A stretch of 64,000 bases of DNA from Phycisphaerales bacterium. Its GTDB lineage: Bacteria; Planctomycetota; Phycisphaerae; UBA1845; UTPLA1. Below the pieces are notes generated by a model. The model was not told where the DNA came from. It saw only the letters and a list, made by a program, of their open reading frames with translations, and did not search any database. Position 1 is the first letter of the stretch; every line of letters begins with the position of its first letter. The stretch lies in contig JAKSDK010000710.1 in NCBI GenBank assembly GCA_022360095.1, positions 1 through 64,000 of the forward strand, in the 5' to 3' direction. The translations under genes were made by a program, and so were the position numbers. Positions 1 through 9,432 of the stretch are shown here, piece by piece.

Positions 1-122
1 CATGGACCTTCCCCGCTCCCGGCGAGATCCACACATCACAATCTCACGGTTTTCACAGAAAGAAAAAAGAAGCAAAAAAGAAAGAAACACTGACGCTACT
101 GCTGTCTTGCATATTACTCAGT

Positions 123-815
123 ATGCGCCATGAGGGTTGCCGCGCAGCGGCTACCCTGGGAACGGGGAATCCACCGAACGACATGCGGCGGCCGGGCAGT
201 GAGTCGGTCGAGACGTTTCGCGCTCGGCAACGTAAAACGGGCAGCATTTACAATTCCTGTCGTTTTCTGCAGCAGAAACTGTTCTTCGACCATGATGAAA
301 AGAACAACATCAAACGGGCACACGGGGCCGCGAGTGTGCCTGCTGATGACAGCGGTGTGAGCATTGAGGCATGGGGCCGGATTGCGCGGCAGGTGGTCTT
401 TACGGCCGTCAAGCGGATTGCCGCGCGGTTTGACGAATGGAAAAGGGGCTGTCCGTGCGACGACGGCCCGGTGGAGATGATCTTATTTCAACCGGTGGGT
501 GGCGTTTCGGTCTATCACCGGTCGATCTGCCGTGACTGCCGTTGTCCGCGAGACCCTAAGCCTTTGCAAGAACGGGCAATGACAGCATGTGACGGAGAGG
601 CGGCCGGTGAGGATGAAGCGCGTCTACTAACATCCATCGACGGCAGCGCGGGAGTTTCGGACGTACCGCCGGAGCTCCTGCGTTCGCCATTTGATCTGCC
701 GTCGGAATTGTCCGACGCGCTCAACGGACTCGATACGCCGAAGCTGATGACCGTGTGTGTGCGGAGTGTAAAATTGATTTACGAGCGGCGCGGCCCTGAT
801 CAACGCAAGGCTTAA
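123..815 (+). CDS. hypothetical protein, start uncertain
   Basis: This open frame gives up to 230 residues and resembles no family I know. The first 75 or so residues are arginine-rich and look non-coding. A GTG at 357 would give a more protein-like product of about 152 residues, with a helical stretch (AWGRIARQVVFTAVKRIAARF) and a cluster of cysteines (CRDCRC) that might bind metal. The stop overlaps the stop of the convergent M24 peptidase gene inside a TTAA. The 5' flank holds A-rich tracts. The gene may be real but short, or may be spurious. Confidence 0.3.
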   Translation: MRHEGCRAAATLGTGNPPNDMRRPGSESVETFRARQRKTGSIYNSCRFLQQKLFFDHDEKNNIKRAHGAASVPADDSGVSIEAWGRIARQVVFTAVKRIAARFDEWKRGCPCDDGPVEMILFQPVGGVSVYHRSICRDCRCPRDPKPLQERAMTACDGEAAGEDEARLLTSIDGSAGVSDVPPELLRSPFDLPSELSDALNGLDTPKLMTVCVRSVKLIYERRGPDQRKA

Positions 816-1945
816 CTGAAATCCGAAACGTCGGTCGGCACGTCGCGGCTGAGGACTTCGCAGCCGTCGGGCGTCACTGCGACGACATCCTCGATTCGAA
901 TCCCGAAGCAGCCGGGCACGTAAATGCCGGGCTCGATGGTCATGCACATGCCGACTTCCAGACGTTGCGGGTTGCCCTGAACCAGATACGGCGGTTCGTG
1001 GACGTCCAGTCCGATGCCGTGCCCGAGACGGTGGCTGAAATACTCGCCGAACCCGGCGGAATCGATCACCGATCGCGCGACGGCATCCACGTCCTCACAC
1101 GCAACGCCCGGCCGAATGAAATCGATGGCCGTGCGCTGGGCGTCGCGAACAACGCGATAGGCCCGTTTGATGTCTTCCGACGGCGCGCCGATGACAAAGG
1201 TCCGCGTCAAGTCCCCGAGATAGCCCTGATGACGGCAGACGAAATCGACGATGACGGCATCGCCGTTCCGGAATAAACGCGGACCTGCCGGACGATGCGG
1301 CACCGACGCATTCTCGCCACCCTGAATCAAATCCCCCACCGGCATAAGGCCCGCCGCTTTCAGCTCGCCCAACACCTGACGACCCAACTCAAGCTCTGAA
1401 ACACCCGTCTGCAAGTGCTTGGCAATGAGCGGATAAATCCGGCCGGTGTCCTCAGACGCCGTACGCATCGCGTCAACTTCTTCCGGACTCTTCGTCGAGC
1501 GAACTTTGGCGATGACACCGGGATCGATCGTCAATTCCGCCTTCGGCAAAACCTGAGCCAGACGGTGTTGCGTCGCAAGCCAGGTGTGATCATCCAAGAG
1601 AATCTTGCCTGACGATAGGCCCAGCAAATCGGCCGCCTTCGCGACCGCTGCGTAGGCGTCCTCGGCATCCTTCCAGGTGATCAAATGGGCGCCGGCCGGA
1701 AGCGTGTCCGCGATCTCGGCCTCGAAGACCGGGACGACCAGCGCGATGTCACCCTGACGATTGAGCAGACCGCAGACCAGCCGATCCGACGGTGCCAGCG
1801 GCACGCCGCAAAATGCCAGAATGTTCGAGTCGCGAAACAGAAAAAGTCCGTCGCTTCCGAACTCGGCCAAGGCGGCGGACGCACGTTCCACATGTTGCGT
1901 GACAAGCCCAGGAAGAATCGGAGAATCTACCGACTCAACTGCCAT
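812..1945 (-). CDS. M24 family aminopeptidase (Xaa-Pro type)
   Basis: A 377-residue metallopeptidase of the pita-bread fold, probably a cytosolic Xaa-Pro aminopeptidase or prolidase that releases N-terminal residues next to proline. Residues 1-145 form the creatinase-like N-terminal domain and 150-377 the catalytic domain. All five dinuclear metal ligands can be seen: D234, D245 (GDLTRT), H309 (HRLGHGIG), E338 (TIEPGIY) and E352 (IRIEDVV). Full length for the family. A GGGGTGAG sequence sits just upstream of the ATG. The gene stands alone and converges on the preceding hypothetical gene. The peptidase class is clear; the exact substrate is not. Confidence 0.9.
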   Translation of the reverse strand: MAVESVDSPILPGLVTQHVERASAALAEFGSDGLFLFRDSNILAFCGVPLAPSDRLVCGLLNRQGDIALVVPVFEAEIADTLPAGAHLITWKDAEDAYAAVAKAADLLGLSSGKILLDDHTWLATQHRLAQVLPKAELTIDPGVIAKVRSTKSPEEVDAMRTASEDTGRIYPLIAKHLQTGVSELELGRQVLGELKAAGLMPVGDLIQGGENASVPHRPAGPRLFRNGDAVIVDFVCRHQGYLGDLTRTFVIGAPSEDIKRAYRVVRDAQRTAIDFIRPGVACEDVDAVARSVIDSAGFGEYFSHRLGHGIGLDVHEPPYLVQGNPQRLEVGMCMTIEPGIYVPGCFGIRIEDVVAVTPDGCEVLSRDVPTDVSDFS

Positions 1946-2070
1946 ATCTCACCCCACATCCGACAACCTCTACCGAGCCCTGTTGCCGCCCGAAAGGACG
2001 GCTGGACGCATTCTAATTGAATAAGTTATCGTTATCAATCGCGAGAATTGCGAGACGATGGCGGAAAATT

Positions 2071-3414
2071 TCAAGGTTCCTGAACGCCGATGCCGCCCTC
2101 TCCGACGATCCAGAACCGGTCTTTCCCGGCTTCTTTGGCCTGGAACAGGGCCCGATCCGCGGCCTCGATCAGTTCCATACATTTCGTCGCCTGCCAGGGA
2201 TAATGAGCGATCCCCCCGCTGATGGTCAGCCGACCGGTCGCCTCCGGCCCGAGCCTCGTGAATCGGTGGCCTTTCAAGGCCTTGCGAAATCGCTGCAGCA
2301 CGTCGATGACTTGCTCCGGATGCTGAGAGCCGACGGTTCGCGGCCCCTCCGGATCCCAAAAAACGACCACAAACTCGTCGCCGCCCAAACGCGCCACCAT
2401 GTCATCTTTGCGGCTGCACTGAACGAAAAGGCGCCCCACTTCGGTCAGAATCTCATCGCCCGCTTCGTGCCCATAGGAGTCGTTATAGCGCTTGAAGTCG
2501 TCAATATCGAAGAGCAATACGGTCACCGTCGCGTTCTCGCGCTCCGCCCAGGCGATCTTCTCGTCCAGGAACTGCATCAATCGCCGACGGTTTGGCAGAC
2601 CTGTCAAGTCGTCCGTCAAGGCGAGTTGCCGCCATTGATCCGTGCGGCGCGCTCCCTCAAGCAAGCGCCCGAACAAGACACCGTAGTGGCGCAATTTGGC
2701 CGTGTCCTCATGCGTGAAGCTTCCGGTCAAACGCTTGCCGACGCGAATCTGACCGACTCGCTGCTCACCCCGCGTGATCGGCTCGACAAGAATCGCTTCA
2801 TCGCCGTCCAGGTCCTGACGACCCGCTCGGCCCAGCTTCCAGTCGACCGACACTGTGACGACTTCCGCGCTCAAAGCCCCGCACACCAAAGCCGCCATCG
2901 CATCCAATACCATCGGATCATCATCGGCCAAACGAGGCAGCAGGTCGGCCAGCCCGGCCAGTTCTTCTGCGGATGGAATCGGCGCAGTCAACGGCGTCTC
3001 CAGCCATCGGCGCTGAGTCTCACGCGACGGCATTCGCAGTGCCCGTTCAAGGTCCACCGCTTCCGGCGGAAAAATGACGTAATCGTCCGCCCCATGTTGA
3101 AGCAGCCGCCGGCCGATGTACTCATAAGCCGGTTCGCAACAAAACACGACGGGCACCGTCTCTCCCGCCGCCTCCTTGATCGCTGAAATCGCAGCCTCCG
3201 GATTTCGACACTGGTCATCATAGCCAACCAGGACCGCCCTCGTCGGCGACCGAGGCAATTCCGCGATGCCGGCCAGATAACTGCGCACCCCGCTAATGGG
3301 GTTGGGAGCGAAACAGTCCCGAACGATCGGCCCCAACCGATCCAGGTCGGTGATGACAAGCAGGCGTGCACCCTCAGCTCCGTCGGTTCCCGTCATTCCG
3401 TGTTTCCCACCCAC
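2071..3414 (-). CDS. diguanylate cyclase with receiver-like and GAF-like N-terminus
   Basis: A 447-residue c-di-GMP synthase. Residues 15-130 look like a degenerate response-regulator receiver fold, 160-260 like a GAF-type sensor, and 265-440 form the GGDEF domain. The intact GGDEF signature is at 344-348. An RxxD inhibitory site (RKDD, 335-338) lies the canonical five residues before it, so product feedback inhibition is likely. No membrane segment is visible, so the protein should be cytosolic. It starts with GTG at 3414, or possibly ATG at 3396, 8 nt after the stop of the receiver-like gene upstream, which suggests co-transcription and a shared signalling role. Confidence 0.9.
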   Translation of the reverse strand: MGGKHGMTGTDGAEGARLLVITDLDRLGPIVRDCFAPNPISGVRSYLAGIAELPRSPTRAVLVGYDDQCRNPEAAISAIKEAAGETVPVVFCCEPAYEYIGRRLLQHGADDYVIFPPEAVDLERALRMPSRETQRRWLETPLTAPIPSAEELAGLADLLPRLADDDPMVLDAMAALVCGALSAEVVTVSVDWKLGRAGRQDLDGDEAILVEPITRGEQRVGQIRVGKRLTGSFTHEDTAKLRHYGVLFGRLLEGARRTDQWRQLALTDDLTGLPNRRRLMQFLDEKIAWAERENATVTVLLFDIDDFKRYNDSYGHEAGDEILTEVGRLFVQCSRKDDMVARLGGDEFVVVFWDPEGPRTVGSQHPEQVIDVLQRFRKALKGHRFTRLGPEATGRLTISGGIAHYPWQATKCMELIEAADRALFQAKEAGKDRFWIVGEGGIGVQEP

Positions 3415-3422
3415 AAAATCCG

Positions 3423-4178
3423 CTAAGCCCCATGGCCTTCGTCACCATCACGCAGCAACGCGTCCATCTCTTCGGCGGACAACGTCGTCTCATCGTCCGG
3501 CGACACCTTAGGCGATGACGCCGAATCTGGTTGAAACGCCGTGGACTCACTGCTCGGGGGCTTTCGACGAATCGAGGCCTCGCTCGCGCTCGAATCGGCC
3601 ATCCGCCGACGAACGGCTTCGTGCAAAGACGGCCCATCCATTCCGGAATCCGACCCTCCGCCGGTGGATAGTGAATCCGAAGGAGCGGAGCCGAACACCA
3701 TCCCACGGTCGGCCTCGCTCACCGGGACCGTCCCGTTCCAGCCCTCTTCGGAAAGCCCCTCTGACGACTCATCAGCCCATTCGATGACCTCCGTTCCGTC
3801 CTGATAGTCCACGGTGACTGCGGAACGAATTCCCAACAACGAATCGGTAAGATCCGAGACCGATAGGGCCTTCCAGCAGCCTTCGCAGGCGGCTGCCCGC
3901 TCAGTCGTACCCTCCAGCAAAGGAACCAGGATTTGAAGTTTCTCGTAATATCGTGGTGCCAGACTCAGGAAATTCATCTCGTGATCGTCGAGCAACCGGA
4001 TATCGACCACCACGCTCCTGGCGGCAGGCCCCCCCGCCAATTGGACCATCGCCGCATAAACATCCGACACAAAATGAACAACGGTCCCGTAGCTTCTCAG
4101 TGTCGCCCCACATTCGAGTAGCGACTCGTCCTTTCCGATGATGACGGTGCGGCTATCGATGGTTTTCGCTTCCGACAT
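3423..4178 (-). CDS. receiver-like protein with C-terminal FliM-like peptide
   Basis: The ATG at 4178 is preferred over an upstream start at 4280 because AAGG precedes it at good spacing. The product has 251 residues. Residues 9-125 have the alternating strand/helix pattern of a receiver or Rossmann-like domain, with VVVDIR (D59) where a phospho-acceptor could sit. Residues 130-228 are serine-rich and disordered. Residues 232-243 read TLSAEEMDALLR, close to the LSQAEIDALL peptide at the N-terminus of the flagellar switch protein FliM. The gene is followed after 8 nt by the diguanylate cyclase. A two-gene signalling unit is likely; its function is unknown. Confidence 0.6.
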   Translation of the reverse strand: MSEAKTIDSRTVIIGKDESLLECGATLRSYGTVVHFVSDVYAAMVQLAGGPAARSVVVDIRLLDDHEMNFLSLAPRYYEKLQILVPLLEGTTERAAACEGCWKALSVSDLTDSLLGIRSAVTVDYQDGTEVIEWADESSEGLSEEGWNGTVPVSEADRGMVFGSAPSDSLSTGGGSDSGMDGPSLHEAVRRRMADSSASEASIRRKPPSSESTAFQPDSASSPKVSPDDETTLSAEEMDALLRDGDEGHGA

Positions 4179-4436
4179 GAGCTGCCTTGGAAGACTCTCG
4201 CGAGAACATAATTTGGTAACGATCGCCGACTCCCAAGGTCCCCAAAGCCGGCGGTTCCCAGGTCCCGCTAACGCATCCACCCTTTCGGTGTCGATACCAA
4301 GTGGAATCCGAGTTCATTTTAGATCCGTTTTCTCTCTAATCGGAGTTTAGGGATATTGCATTCTCAAGTCAAAGACATCCGGCCCGGCATGGCCAAAGCC
4401 TTGCATCAAACCACAAGTGCCTTAACATCCTCGACC

Positions 4437-5963
4437 ATGAACCGGCAACAGCCTCATTTCAGGACGTTCCTTATTCGTGTTTTGGCCGGCATGACATTCA
4501 TCGTCGGTCTCGGTGTGATTTCCTTGGCCGGCCAATATGCCGCGGCCGACGAAATCGAACGTGCAAAAAAGGCCTCGCTCAAATCTCAACTCGACGCCAT
4601 TCTACCACTTCCCAAATCCGCGAAGGCCCGCCTTGGCGCCCACATCATCGAATTGGACACCGGGAGTGTCTTGTACGATCGCGACAGCAAACGGCCCCTG
4701 ATTCCCGCAAGCAACATGAAACTTGTCGTGATGGCGGCAGCAATCCACCAGCTCGGCCCGGATTACAAGTACCAAACCGTCCTTGCAATCCGCGATACGG
4801 ATCTCATCGTCATAGGAAGCGGAGACCCCACTTTTGGTGACGAGCGCCTGGCTGAAGCTCGTGATGAGACCATCACCGCCGTCTTTCACAAATGGGCCCA
4901 AATTCTCAAAGACGCGGGCATCCGACAGATTCCCGGGAATATCCTCGTGGACGACTTGATATTTGATCTAAAATTCACCCATCCAAAATGGCCGTCAGAT
5001 CAGTATCAAAGTTGGTATGAAGCGCCGATCGGCGGCCTCAACTTCAACGCCAATTGCGTCCAGACGGTCGTCATTCCGACCCAGCCCAAAAAGCCGGCTG
5101 AGGTCCACTTGGTGCCAGGGAATTCCTTCCTGAAAGTCTCCAACAAAACGACGACCGGAAAAAAAAGCACGGTGGTCGTCGCCCGTCCACGGGGCAGCGA
5201 CACGCTGATCGTTCGCGGTTCCGTCTCAAAAAAAGGAAAGCTCAAGGAAGTCACCGTCCGCGAACCCGGCCTCTACTTCGGCTCTGTTCTAAAAACCGTG
5301 CTGGCGACGGAGGGCATCCCCGTCGGTGGAAAGGTTGTTCGTGAGAAGGTCCGTTTGAAAAACGGACACCTCCCCAAAAATTGTCATATTCTCGATGTAC
5401 ACCGAACACCTGTCGGCGACGCCCTCGCTCGCTGTGGAAAAGACAGTTTGGGGATGATGGCGGAAGGACTCTTAAAAACACTCGGCGCGCATCAAAGCGG
5501 CCTCGGCTCCTGGGAAAGCGGCCGGTCCGCCATCCATGCTTTTTTGAGAACCGTCAACGTGCCGGCCGATCAGGTCACGGTCGACGACGGCAGCGGTCTA
5601 TCACGCTATAACCGTCTCAGCGCCTCGGCCGCAACCCGGATCCTGAGATTTATGCATGACGGCCCGGAGCAAAGCTTCGAATTATTTAAGAGTTCTCTCG
5701 CTGTTGCCGGCATCGACGGCACGCTCAAGAAACGCCTTCGTAGCAAGCAGACCAAGGGACGCATCTTCGGAAAGACGGGTTACATCAACGGTGTGTGGAG
5801 TCTCTCCGGATACGTCCACACCCATTCGGACCATTGGCTGGCATTTGCCCTCTATTACAACGCGACCGGCAAGACATCCACACCCAAACCCCGGATTGAC
5901 CGAGCCTGCCGCCTGCTCGTCCAGTGGCCGAATCTCCCCGCGACGTCTCAAATGGGAGACTGA
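4437..5963 (+). CDS. dacB: D-alanyl-D-alanine carboxypeptidase/endopeptidase, PBP4 (S13) family
   Basis: A periplasmic penicillin-binding protein of the S13 family that trims or cleaves peptidoglycan peptides. From the ATG at 4437 it has 508 residues, beginning with a signal peptide (about 1-38). A TTG at 4356 preceded by GGAG is an alternative start. The nucleophile motif S92-N-M-K95 (PASNMKLV) and the KTG motif at 446-448 (FGKTGYING) are intact. The DGSGLSRYN segment is also typical. At the expected SxN position the sequence is S337-L-G339 (KDSLGMMAE), so the conserved asparagine appears to be missing. The family call is firm; full activity is uncertain. Confidence 0.85.
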   Translation: MNRQQPHFRTFLIRVLAGMTFIVGLGVISLAGQYAAADEIERAKKASLKSQLDAILPLPKSAKARLGAHIIELDTGSVLYDRDSKRPLIPASNMKLVVMAAAIHQLGPDYKYQTVLAIRDTDLIVIGSGDPTFGDERLAEARDETITAVFHKWAQILKDAGIRQIPGNILVDDLIFDLKFTHPKWPSDQYQSWYEAPIGGLNFNANCVQTVVIPTQPKKPAEVHLVPGNSFLKVSNKTTTGKKSTVVVARPRGSDTLIVRGSVSKKGKLKEVTVREPGLYFGSVLKTVLATEGIPVGGKVVREKVRLKNGHLPKNCHILDVHRTPVGDALARCGKDSLGMMAEGLLKTLGAHQSGLGSWESGRSAIHAFLRTVNVPADQVTVDDGSGLSRYNRLSASAATRILRFMHDGPEQSFELFKSSLAVAGIDGTLKKRLRSKQTKGRIFGKTGYINGVWSLSGYVHTHSDHWLAFALYYNATGKTSTPKPRIDRACRLLVQWPNLPATSQMGD

Positions 5964-5997
5964 TCCTGACGGCAAGCGCCAGAGATCAAACGACCGG

Positions 5998-6744
5998 TTA
6001 CGCCTGCTCCTCACCGTCTATCCAAGTGGTCTCCGTAACGCTGCCGTCCTTTTCGTACTTGATCCATTGACCGTGTTTTCGATCGTTGGCGTATTCGCCT
6101 TCCTCCGCGAGGTTGCCGTCCTCATCCCAGTATGTCCAGCGCCCGTGCTTCAGTCCGTTGACGTTTTCATATTCCAATCGCTTGATGCCGTTCTCGTGCC
6201 AACGGATCCAGGGCCCTATCTTCTTTCCGAACTTGAACTCGCCTTTGCCGCGCACCTGCCCCCCGGGATACCATGACATCCACATGCCATGCATGAATCC
6301 TTCAGCGTAAGCGCCGTCAATGTAGAGATCGCCGTTTTCATACCACCTGGTGATAGGACCGTGTGAAACGAACGTGCCGTCGGGCTTTTGCTTCACGCGA
6401 ACTCGCTCGCTCAATTCGCCATTCGGAAACTTCTTCTCCCGCCATTCGAATTTCTCGGTCTCATTCTCAGGCGGCTTCTTCTTGACATCTGACTTGGCCG
6501 TGTTCGCAGAGTTCGAAGCGGCTTTGCCGTTCTCCGGCTTGCTCTTGACAGGTGAGTCCGTCTTCTTGACAAGAACCGGCGTCGAAGCGCTCGACGGATC
6601 ATCGGTGATTGGCGTGGAGCCATCCTGTGTCGAGGCTTGGGCATTGCCCGGACCCGAAGGCGGGCTTTTCTCACATCCCGTCGCCCACCATAGACCGATG
6701 ATGAGCAAAACACACAAGGATGACACGGTCAGTCTTCGATTCAT
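5998..6744 (-). CDS. MORN-repeat lipoprotein (YwqK-like)
   Basis: A 248-residue predicted lipoprotein. The ATG at 6744 has GAGG upstream. The leader is followed by a lipobox ending WATGC, and then a low-complexity Ser/Thr/Pro/Lys linker to about residue 95. The rest consists of tandem MORN or YwqK-type repeats with the pattern WYENGDLYIDGAY, GMWMSWYPGGQVRGKG, GPWIRWHENGIKR and GRWTYWDEDGNLAEEG. Such repeats are common in planctomycete surface proteins and in the so-called toxin-antitoxin YwqK family, whose biochemical role is not established. It is convergent with the DD-peptidase gene. Confidence 0.75.
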   Translation of the reverse strand: MNRRLTVSSLCVLLIIGLWWATGCEKSPPSGPGNAQASTQDGSTPITDDPSSASTPVLVKKTDSPVKSKPENGKAASNSANTAKSDVKKKPPENETEKFEWREKKFPNGELSERVRVKQKPDGTFVSHGPITRWYENGDLYIDGAYAEGFMHGMWMSWYPGGQVRGKGEFKFGKKIGPWIRWHENGIKRLEYENVNGLKHGRWTYWDEDGNLAEEGEYANDRKHGQWIKYEKDGSVTETTWIDGEEQA

Positions 6745-6879
6745 GGCATTGGACCTCGTTGCAAAAACCTGGCATCTCAACTCAGGATTATGAACTCTAA
6801 TATGGAAGAAACGCCGGCAACGGCGAATCCCTTTCGATTATAACACAACGACGTGAAGCCACCAAAGTGGCCGAAAGAC

Positions 6880-8181
6880 TCAAAGACGTCGACGACGCCG
6901 AGAAACGGGGAATTTGCCGCCAAGCGTCCGAGCGGCAGGCGCGGCCGAATCATCTTGCGAAACAGCCTTCGTCGCAGGCGCCGGGGCCGGGGCCGGGGCC
7001 TCGGACGGCTCCGGCGCAGGCTCGCGTTCCTTCGGCGGCGGCGACGGCTTGAAGCCGTCCACGACGATCTTTTCCAATTCCTGATTGATAAGCATCTCGA
7101 CCTCAGTCAAGCCTTTGCCCTGCTCCGTCGTCACAAAGGAAACGGCCTTGCCCGCCGCGCCCATTCTGGCCGTGCGGCCGATGCGATGTACGTAGACCTC
7201 GATATCCTCGGGCATATCGAAATTGATGATGTGAGAGATGCCCTGCACATCAATGCCCCGCGACGCAAGATCCGTCGCAACCAAAATAGGAATATGGTGC
7301 TTGCGAAAACGCTCCATGATGCGCTCGCGTTTCTGCTGCACCAGGTCTCCGTGAATTTCCCGTGCATTGAACCCCGCGGCGTGAAGGCGACGGGCGAGCT
7401 TTCTCGCGCCTTGCTTCGTCCGGCAGAAAACAATCGCCTGACGAGGTTGTTCCTGTTTGAGTAGAAGCTTCAACAGACGGAACTTGTCCCAAGGCTCCAC
7501 CACACAGTATTGCTGTGTGACCTCACTGACCGTGAGCTGATCACGAGAGACATTAATCTCCACCGGGTCCTTCATGAACTGCTTGCTGAGTCGCTTGATT
7601 TCCTCATCGAACGTCGCAGACACAAAAATCGTCTGATGCGGATGACTAATTCGACCCAAGATGCGCTTGATGTCGTCGCGAAAGCCGATGTCAAGCATGC
7701 GATCGACCTCGTCCAGAACGGCGAAACGAATCTTGTCAAAACTCAGCACCTTCCGCTGCAGCATATCGAGCACGCGTCCAGGCGTGCCCACAATCAGGTG
7801 CGGCTTGCGACCGAGTTGATGAACTTGCCGCTTGATGCGCGTGCCGCCATATACGGGAACACAATGAATATCAAGATATTTCGCAAGTCGCCGCAATTCA
7901 CCAAGAACCTGGACCGCCAACTCACGTGTCGGCGTCAGGACAAGTGCCTGCAAACGCGCCTGCGGATCGATCATTTGAAGCACCGGCATTCCGAAAGCGG
8001 CGGTCTTGCCCGTGCCGGTCCGTGCTTGACCGAGCAGGTCTTTTCCGGCGAGCGCAAGGGGGACCAGCTCGCGTTGCACGGGAGAAGGTGTTTCATAACC
8101 GATGGCCGTGAGCGCGCGTAGAATAGGAACTTCGATCCCAAGCTCCTCAAAGGCTTTCGGCAATTCCGGATGTCGATGCAT
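6880..8181 (-). CDS. DEAD-box RNA helicase (RhlE-like)
   Basis: An ATP-dependent RNA helicase of about 433 residues from the ATG at 8181; a frame extension to 8274 lacks family similarity. Motifs appear in order: Q motif (FEELGI then TPSPVQ), motif I ARTGTGKT, Ia PTRELA, motif II D-E-V-D rather than DEAD, motif III SAT, then DLASRGID and HRIGRTAR in the second RecA lobe. The C-terminal 60 residues are a Pro/Ala/Glu-rich linker ending in a very basic SRRRRRL tail, probably for RNA binding. Likely roles are ribosome assembly or RNA decay. It is a single gene. Confidence 0.92.
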   Translation of the reverse strand: MHRHPELPKAFEELGIEVPILRALTAIGYETPSPVQRELVPLALAGKDLLGQARTGTGKTAAFGMPVLQMIDPQARLQALVLTPTRELAVQVLGELRRLAKYLDIHCVPVYGGTRIKRQVHQLGRKPHLIVGTPGRVLDMLQRKVLSFDKIRFAVLDEVDRMLDIGFRDDIKRILGRISHPHQTIFVSATFDEEIKRLSKQFMKDPVEINVSRDQLTVSEVTQQYCVVEPWDKFRLLKLLLKQEQPRQAIVFCRTKQGARKLARRLHAAGFNAREIHGDLVQQKRERIMERFRKHHIPILVATDLASRGIDVQGISHIINFDMPEDIEVYVHRIGRTARMGAAGKAVSFVTTEQGKGLTEVEMLINQELEKIVVDGFKPSPPPKEREPAPEPSEAPAPAPAPATKAVSQDDSAAPAARTLGGKFPVSRRRRRL

Positions 8182-8355
8182 GGTGCCCCAATCAATACGA
8201 CAATCGGCTCTGCGGCCGACGTTCGGAGATAATAGGACTTCGCGGCCATCGTGACAAGTAGCTAGCCAAGACATTACCGGACAACTGTCTACTCTGCCAC
8301 CTCCGTCCTTTCTAAAGCCGGCGCTCGCTGCCTATTGTCAGTAGGAGGGCAAGGC

Positions 8356-8754
8356 ATGGAAGAAGAGCGACCACATGAGGTCTTCGAATCCGGCTTAGAC
8401 CATCGGTTGCCCCCTGCTGAACGTCGGACCAAAGCCGCGCATCGCCGCATCTTTCGACAAATGGTCAAGCAGGAGATCGAAAATCGACCGCTGAACTGGC
8501 TCCGCCGTCGGGCCTTGATTCGTTTCGCCGAAAAAAAACTGCGCATGGACGCCTTCGAAGCACGACTGATTATCCGAGGCGTCGAGTACGAATGCGGACA
8601 CGTCGCCCCGGCGGCCATGGCAAACGTGGAGTCACCTGTCGCGACGGAGTATTTGCCCAAAAAAGAACACGAGCAATACTGGCTGACAAGAGCACTGGTG
8701 TTCCCCGTCGCCCTGGTGGTCATCTGTCTTATCCTATGGCTTCTGCGCCAATAG
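8356..8754 (+). CDS. hypothetical tail-anchored membrane protein
   Basis: The ATG at 8356 follows a strong GGAGGG ribosome binding site, so a TTG at 8335 is unlikely to be the start. The product is 132 residues. It is highly charged and helical, with the segment NRPLNWLRRRALIRFAEKKLRMD cut by basic residues. It ends with one hydrophobic segment of about 20 residues (LTRALVFPVALVVICLILWLL) followed by two residues. That suggests C-terminal anchoring in the inner membrane with a cytosolic body. I recognise no family. It sits 57 nt or so before another membrane-anchored hypothetical gene. Confidence 0.6.
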   Translation: MEEERPHEVFESGLDHRLPPAERRTKAAHRRIFRQMVKQEIENRPLNWLRRRALIRFAEKKLRMDAFEARLIIRGVEYECGHVAPAAMANVESPVATEYLPKKEHEQYWLTRALVFPVALVVICLILWLLRQ

Positions 8755-8810
8755 ACGCGTCGAAGCATCCCGCCATCGCCCGATGATTGCCGTTTTCCAG
8801 CATTCTTCGT

Positions 8811-9401
8811 ATGCTACACGCCATGTGGATGCAGCACTCACGAGAAAAAGCCGCCCGGAAGGGGTGGACGCTGGGAGCCATGTGTATGGCGTTCCTGGGC
8901 ACCGTCGGTTTGGCCCAAATCATGGTGGACCAACGGGCCAATGAAAACGCGGAGTCCGTCAAGCAGTCGTTGCCCGGTTGGCCGTTCGACTTTAGCCTGC
9001 CTCCAGGTCAGCGATGGGTCCAAGAAGTCGACGTCGGGCTGATGGCCGACCTGATGGCGCTGGTGAACGATTCCGGGAGCGCCCTTTACATCAATCAAAG
9101 CCCTTGGCGTCGCCAATCCCGATTACTGATGCAATATCAAATCGTACAGAAGGGAACAACCTCGAAGTATGCGGCTAATCGGGTATTCAAGCTTCCCTTC
9201 AGCGAATTCGATCAGGTCGAGCTGGGGAACCTTTCCTGGCTTGTACACCTGCAGAAAGAAAACACGACCATTTGCGGCGTCGCCTGCACGCCGGAAGGCG
9301 TGGCGATCTGCGCGACTCTGTCAAATTCGAGCGACGTAAGAGATGAAATAGAGCTTTTCGAGGCCGTATGCGGCTCCGTTGTGCTGAGAAACGTGGACTG
9401 A
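8811..9401 (+). CDS. hypothetical membrane-anchored exported protein
   Basis: The product is about 196 residues from the ATG at 8811; a TTG at 8787 would add eight. One hydrophobic segment near the N-terminus (TLGAMCMAFLGTVGLAQIM) acts as signal anchor, leaving an extracytoplasmic domain of about 150 residues. No motif is recognised. It follows the tail-anchored hypothetical gene on the same strand and may be co-transcribed with it. Confidence 0.55.
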   Translation: MLHAMWMQHSREKAARKGWTLGAMCMAFLGTVGLAQIMVDQRANENAESVKQSLPGWPFDFSLPPGQRWVQEVDVGLMADLMALVNDSGSALYINQSPWRRQSRLLMQYQIVQKGTTSKYAANRVFKLPFSEFDQVELGNLSWLVHLQKENTTICGVACTPEGVAICATLSNSSDVRDEIELFEAVCGSVVLRNVD

Positions 9402-9432
9402 CGGACAGGTCAAAAGCCGAGTCATCTCCGCG

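Noticed and set aside
2017..3186. A 389-residue plus-strand open frame
   Set aside because: It lies antisense to the diguanylate cyclase, is rich in Arg/Gln/His without domains, and is a shadow of that gene.
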